DNA of 64,000 nt. It comes from Anaeramoeba flamelloides. Taxonomy: Eukaryota > Metamonada > Anaeramoebidae. Below, one piece after another: positions 61,003 through 64,000 of this stretch. Location: assembly GCA_027625915.1 (NCBI GenBank), contig JANTQA010000023.1:12276001-12340000 (forward strand), in the 5' to 3' direction. The translations under genes and the position numbers were made by a program. Numbering within the stretch: position 1 is the stretch's first letter; each line of letters begins with the position of its first letter. A model generated the notes under the pieces. It did no database searches. It saw nothing but the letters and a program-made list of their open reading frames with translations, and was not told the origin of the DNA.

Positions 61003-62262
61003 TTATTTTAATTCAATCAATTTGGATCCTTTTTCATTTAACGACTTTTGCCACAAATTAAATAATTTTTTTTCAAAAATTAAATTTTTAATTATTGAGT
61101 CGATTAATGTGATCTCAAACCCATATTTTGAAGAGGTGGTGTTACACAAATTAAAATGTTCAATCATGATTGCTGTGCTATATAAGTGTGGTATTTTTGC
61201 CTTGATCAAAATAAAAGTGAAGATAGGTATCAAATCGTCTGTGGCGAGTGAAAAGCCGCTTCCTAATTTTTCTTCAATGATTTCTGATAGCGATATGATT
61301 GTCGTATCAATTACAAGGATTTTTTCCATTGCCGTGTCGACGCGTGTAATTTTTTTAAGCATTTTGATTGCCTTTTTAAAGTCCAATACAAAATGCTCTG
61401 CAATGCCAATGATGCCCGTTGGCACCGATTGCAACGTGTTAATTTGGCTTTCACAAATTCCGTTTTCGTTTTGGTAAAACTCAACTAACTTGGGCCAATA
61501 ATTCAATTCACCCAAAATGTAAACCCTGAGTGTGTTTCTAATTCTCCGTCCTAAATGCGATCGAGGTAAAAACCCACGCAGCACAACGTCCGGCTCAATA
61601 AAATTGGTGTCTGCAGCTGTAAACAGCTGTTGCACGCGAACACTAGCATGCTTTTCAAATTTTTTTGTCAAGACATAGCAATTTTTGAAGGTCTTCAGCT
61701 TTTCATTAAATTTGACCCATTTTTTGTCTTCCTTGAGTAACTCGCTCCAAAATTTGCGCGAGCTTTCAACAGTAACGCGATTTGGGATCATCTGGGTGAT
61801 CCTTAATTTGGCCTTTTGAAACGTTTTCCGCTGCATGATTTGCTTTTCTGTGGGCGGCCTTGATTTTAAAGACCCCACAGAAGAAAACTGTGCAGTGACG
61901 ACGTGCACGTAAAAGGGCTTATACTCCTCGTTATAGAAGACCTCGGTATGCAGGATCTGAACTGTTTGCCTTTCCTTCCATCCCCTGTGAAGGGTTATGA
62001 ACAAACGATCAACTATTAAACCCAAATCCTCATCCAATAAGGTGACATATTCGCCCTTGTAAAAAGGTGACTCTCGCAGAGAATGGAGCTGGATAAAGTC
62101 TCGAGTGAGTTTTAAATTCTCGAGCGCAGCCGGAATCGGAATGCAAATCGTATAGAGGTTTTTGGAGACATCGTCATAAATCATTTTAAATTTACTTTTT
62201 AACGATTGAAACATCGGGTTTGTCTCTAAGGTTAGAGAAGACAAGTCATTAACGTATGACAT
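61003..62262 (-). CDS. VPS9-domain Rab GEF with VARP/ANKRD27-like N-terminal region
   Basis: VPS9 domains activate Rab5-type GTPases (Rab5, Rab21) on endosomes. 419 residues, single exon, ATG at 62262 after an A-rich leader. The C-terminal third is the VPS9 domain: EKILVIDTTIISLSEIIEEK, then ATDDLIPIFTFILIKAKIPH and LYSTAIMIEHF, ending YGFEITLIDSIIKNLIFEK. The Asp of the (A/T)DD-L-x-P block is present; the Tyr usual in the last block (G-Y-x-x-T) appears to be Phe (G-F-E-I-T). The first ~115 residues follow the layout of human VARP/ANKRD27 (N-x-F-x-x-L..., 'IPIPAALENL', 'FYNEEYKPFYVHVVT'), but the ankyrin repeats of VARP are absent. VPS9 assignment is firm; the VARP relation is inference. The codon mix is less AT-rich than its surroundings. 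Confidence 0.85.
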   Translation of the reverse strand: MSYVNDLSSLTLETNPMFQSLKSKFKMIYDDVSKNLYTICIPIPAALENLKLTRDFIQLHSLRESPFYKGEYVTLLDEDLGLIVDRLFITLHRGWKERQTVQILHTEVFYNEEYKPFYVHVVTAQFSSVGSLKSRPPTEKQIMQRKTFQKAKLRITQMIPNRVTVESSRKFWSELLKEDKKWVKFNEKLKTFKNCYVLTKKFEKHASVRVQQLFTAADTNFIEPDVVLRGFLPRSHLGRRIRNTLRVYILGELNYWPKLVEFYQNENGICESQINTLQSVPTGIIGIAEHFVLDFKKAIKMLKKITRVDTAMEKILVIDTTIISLSEIIEEKLGSGFSLATDDLIPIFTFILIKAKIPHLYSTAIMIEHFNLCNTTSSKYGFEITLIDSIIKNLIFEKKLFNLWQKSLNEKGSKLIELK

Positions 62263-63745
62263 ATTTTTTTTTTAGTTTTTTAGTTTTTGAATATTTGTTT
62301 GGTTGTTGTTTTTCTTTTTCTTGTTTTTTTTTGTTTTTCTTTTGTAGTTGTAAAAATTAATTTTAATTCTTTTGATTTGTAAAAGAATTAAATTTGGTCA
62401 AAAGACAAATTTACGAAGAGCAGGTTGATAAAGAAAAGTTAAAAAAATGAGTATTTTTTTTTAAAAGTCGAAAATTTTTAAAAGAATCTGTGTCCATATC
62501 TTCCAAGTCCAAAATACAAATTATTCCACAATGTTTTGAACATTTTTTGATGTTTTATTTTTTTTTGAGAGACTGATAAATTCTAATATATCTTTAAAAA
62601 TTTTTAGATCATTTTCCATTTTAGAAATTTTTTTTCCCAGCCCTAAATAAAGTATTTTATTGATTTAATTTTTAAGTAACTTTGTAAAATTGATTTAACA
62701 AGAGAAAGAGTCTTTCTTTTGTTTTTTTTTAAAAGTTAAGTTTATAAATTTCAAAAATTTGAGATTGAATCAAAAATTTTATTTATTTGAATTTATCAGT
62801 ATTCACTAAAGTATTTTTTAGATCCTTCAAGATAAATGTTGAGGAATTCATAAGTCAATTATTTTGATTTTACTGTAAATTGAGAAATAAAAAAGATCAA
62901 AATTTTCAGTCAGCCATCCAAAAAATCATTATCCCAAGAATTTAAAGAAGTCTACAAAGACCCCAATTTGAAAATGGAAAATAAGAGTCAAATCTTATTT
63001 AATGAATTAAAATTTTGAATTGTTACATAATTTTTAAAATCTTTTGGGAAAGCTGAATAAAAATTTAGTTCAATTTATCTTACAACAAATAGTAATAGTG
63101 CTCAATTGAAAGTTTAATTATTTTTATAAATTTAAACCAAAATTTTCAAAAAACTTTAATTAATGATTTTGTGAAGTAATTATTTATTCGGGTCATGTCA
63201 TTTAAAAGGAATTTGTTACATATTAAAGCAGTGCCTTCCCACCCAAAATGATATTGTGATATTACAATTATTCTATTTTCAAAAATTTAAATACAATATA
63301 AATATAAAAATTTCAAAAGTTCTAATTGACAAAAAAATATAATTAAAAAACACAAAGCCCAAATGGTTATTACTTTCAAAAAATTCAATATAAATTAAAA
63401 TTTTAAAGATGATTCGAATGACATAAATTCAAATTACAAAAAAATAAAAAAATTGATTTGAATAAAAAACAATACAAATCAACTATAAAAAAAAATCAAA
63501 AGAATTCTAAAATATAAAATTCAAATAAGAAAAAAATAAATTTCTTATGATCTTAATTGAAAAAAAATGAAATTAACAATTAAAAATAGATTCATAATAT
63601 CACATAGGAAAAAAATAGAAAAAAAAAACAATCAAAACTCAGAGATTCCAAAATACAATATGAAAAAAAAATTCAATCTTTTCGTATTTTTCTTATTATC
63701 CACAGCTTAAATTTCTTCTATTTGATACAAACTCTTTTCTTTCAG
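62263..63745. other. Intergenic, nothing recognised
   Basis: AT-rich upstream flank of the VPS9 gene. 62270-62350 is A-rich on the gene strand (leader). No other gene or repeat seen. Confidence 0.4.
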
Positions 63746-63964
63746 GGCAAAACAAATTTAAATCAATTTAATAATTTGTGGTATTTTCGTCGATCTCTAT
63801 ATTTGACAAAGGAAGGGGATTATTATATTATTCTTAAGATAAAAATAGCACCTTTTAGAAATGAAAAAAATGAAAAAAAATCCTATAAACTAAATTTCAA
63901 AATTTGGAGCAAATTTATTATTATTCGTTTTCTTTTTTCACAAGTCTTTCAAAAAATAAAATGA
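63746..63964 (+). CDS. Possible internal or terminal exon, unrecognised
   Basis: A clear TTTCTTTCAG acceptor-like site at 63736-63745 is followed by an open frame GKTNLNQFNNLWYFRRSLYL then TKEGDYYIILK, more coding-like at its start than at its Lys-rich end. Stop at 63964. No upstream exon or family recognised; it could be chance near the window edge. Confidence 0.25.
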   Translation, partial: GKTNLNQFNNLWYFRRSLYLTKEGDYYIILKIKIAPFRNEKNEKKSYKLNFKIWSKFIIIRFLFSQVFQKIK

Positions 63965-64000
63965 TTACACTATCATTTTATTAATTTAATCGATATTGGT

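Overview
The window looks like nuclear DNA of an AT-rich, free-living protist, probably an amoeba. The evidence is spliceosomal introns with GT..AG ends, long poly-Asn and Asp/Ser/Lys low-complexity runs inside proteins, a chaperonin with an organelle presequence, Furry and Yak1 signalling genes, an RRM-type LINE, and a tRNA-Leu gene with a Pol III T-run. Codon use fits the standard code. The mix of RCC1, VPS9, Furry and Yak1 genes would suit Anaeramoeba or an amoebozoan, but this is inference and no marker gene settles it.

Layout, left to right: an RCC1-repeat gene (minus, ~1.2-2.3 kb) with a 12-nt first exon; a repeat-rich stretch with a ~1 kb TIR element (4.8-5.8 kb); a giant Furry/Tao3/Mor2-type scaffold gene (minus). 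The Furry body lies at 8.3-16.9 kb, and its likely N-terminal exons lie at ~24.0-24.4 kb beyond a ~7 kb intron full of LINE and TIR-element debris. HSP60 follows (plus, 26.5-28.6 kb, one intron). Then comes a gene-poor, repeat-rich region (28.7-35.1 kb), a tRNA-Leu(AAG) (minus, 35.1 kb), an acyltransferase-3 membrane protein (minus, 35.6-37.1 kb), more repeats, and a Yak1/DYRK-family kinase in eight exons (plus, 41.9-50.9 kb) whose third intron is 4.2 kb of nested elements. An essentially complete 6.7-kb LINE follows (plus, 51.715-58.435 kb) with a perfect 16-bp target-site duplication, then repeats, and finally a VPS9-domain Rab GEF with a VARP/ANKRD27-like front half (minus, 61.0-62.3 kb).

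The genes are not an operon and share no single pathway. Furry and Yak1 both belong to growth and morphology kinase signalling, the VPS9 and RCC1 proteins to small-GTPase control, and HSP60 to mitochondrion-related organelle protein folding.

The most unusual content is repetitive. (1) Five arrays (~3.2 kb in all) are built from a small set of palindromic hairpin modules joined by GC-richer linkers related to GTGCCRTCAAGTGCCTAG; I recognise no described family. (2) A ~200-bp near-perfect hairpin MITE with TA ends is present in three copies. (3) A 171-bp MITE with TTAA duplications is present, and its empty site is preserved in a second copy of its host repeat 0.8 kb away. (4) The LINE is fresh by its target duplication and has left a 157-bp truncated daughter with its own 15-bp duplication. 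Reading frames in Furry and in the LINE break at or near long A-runs, which points to homopolymer length error or very recent slippage rather than old decay.
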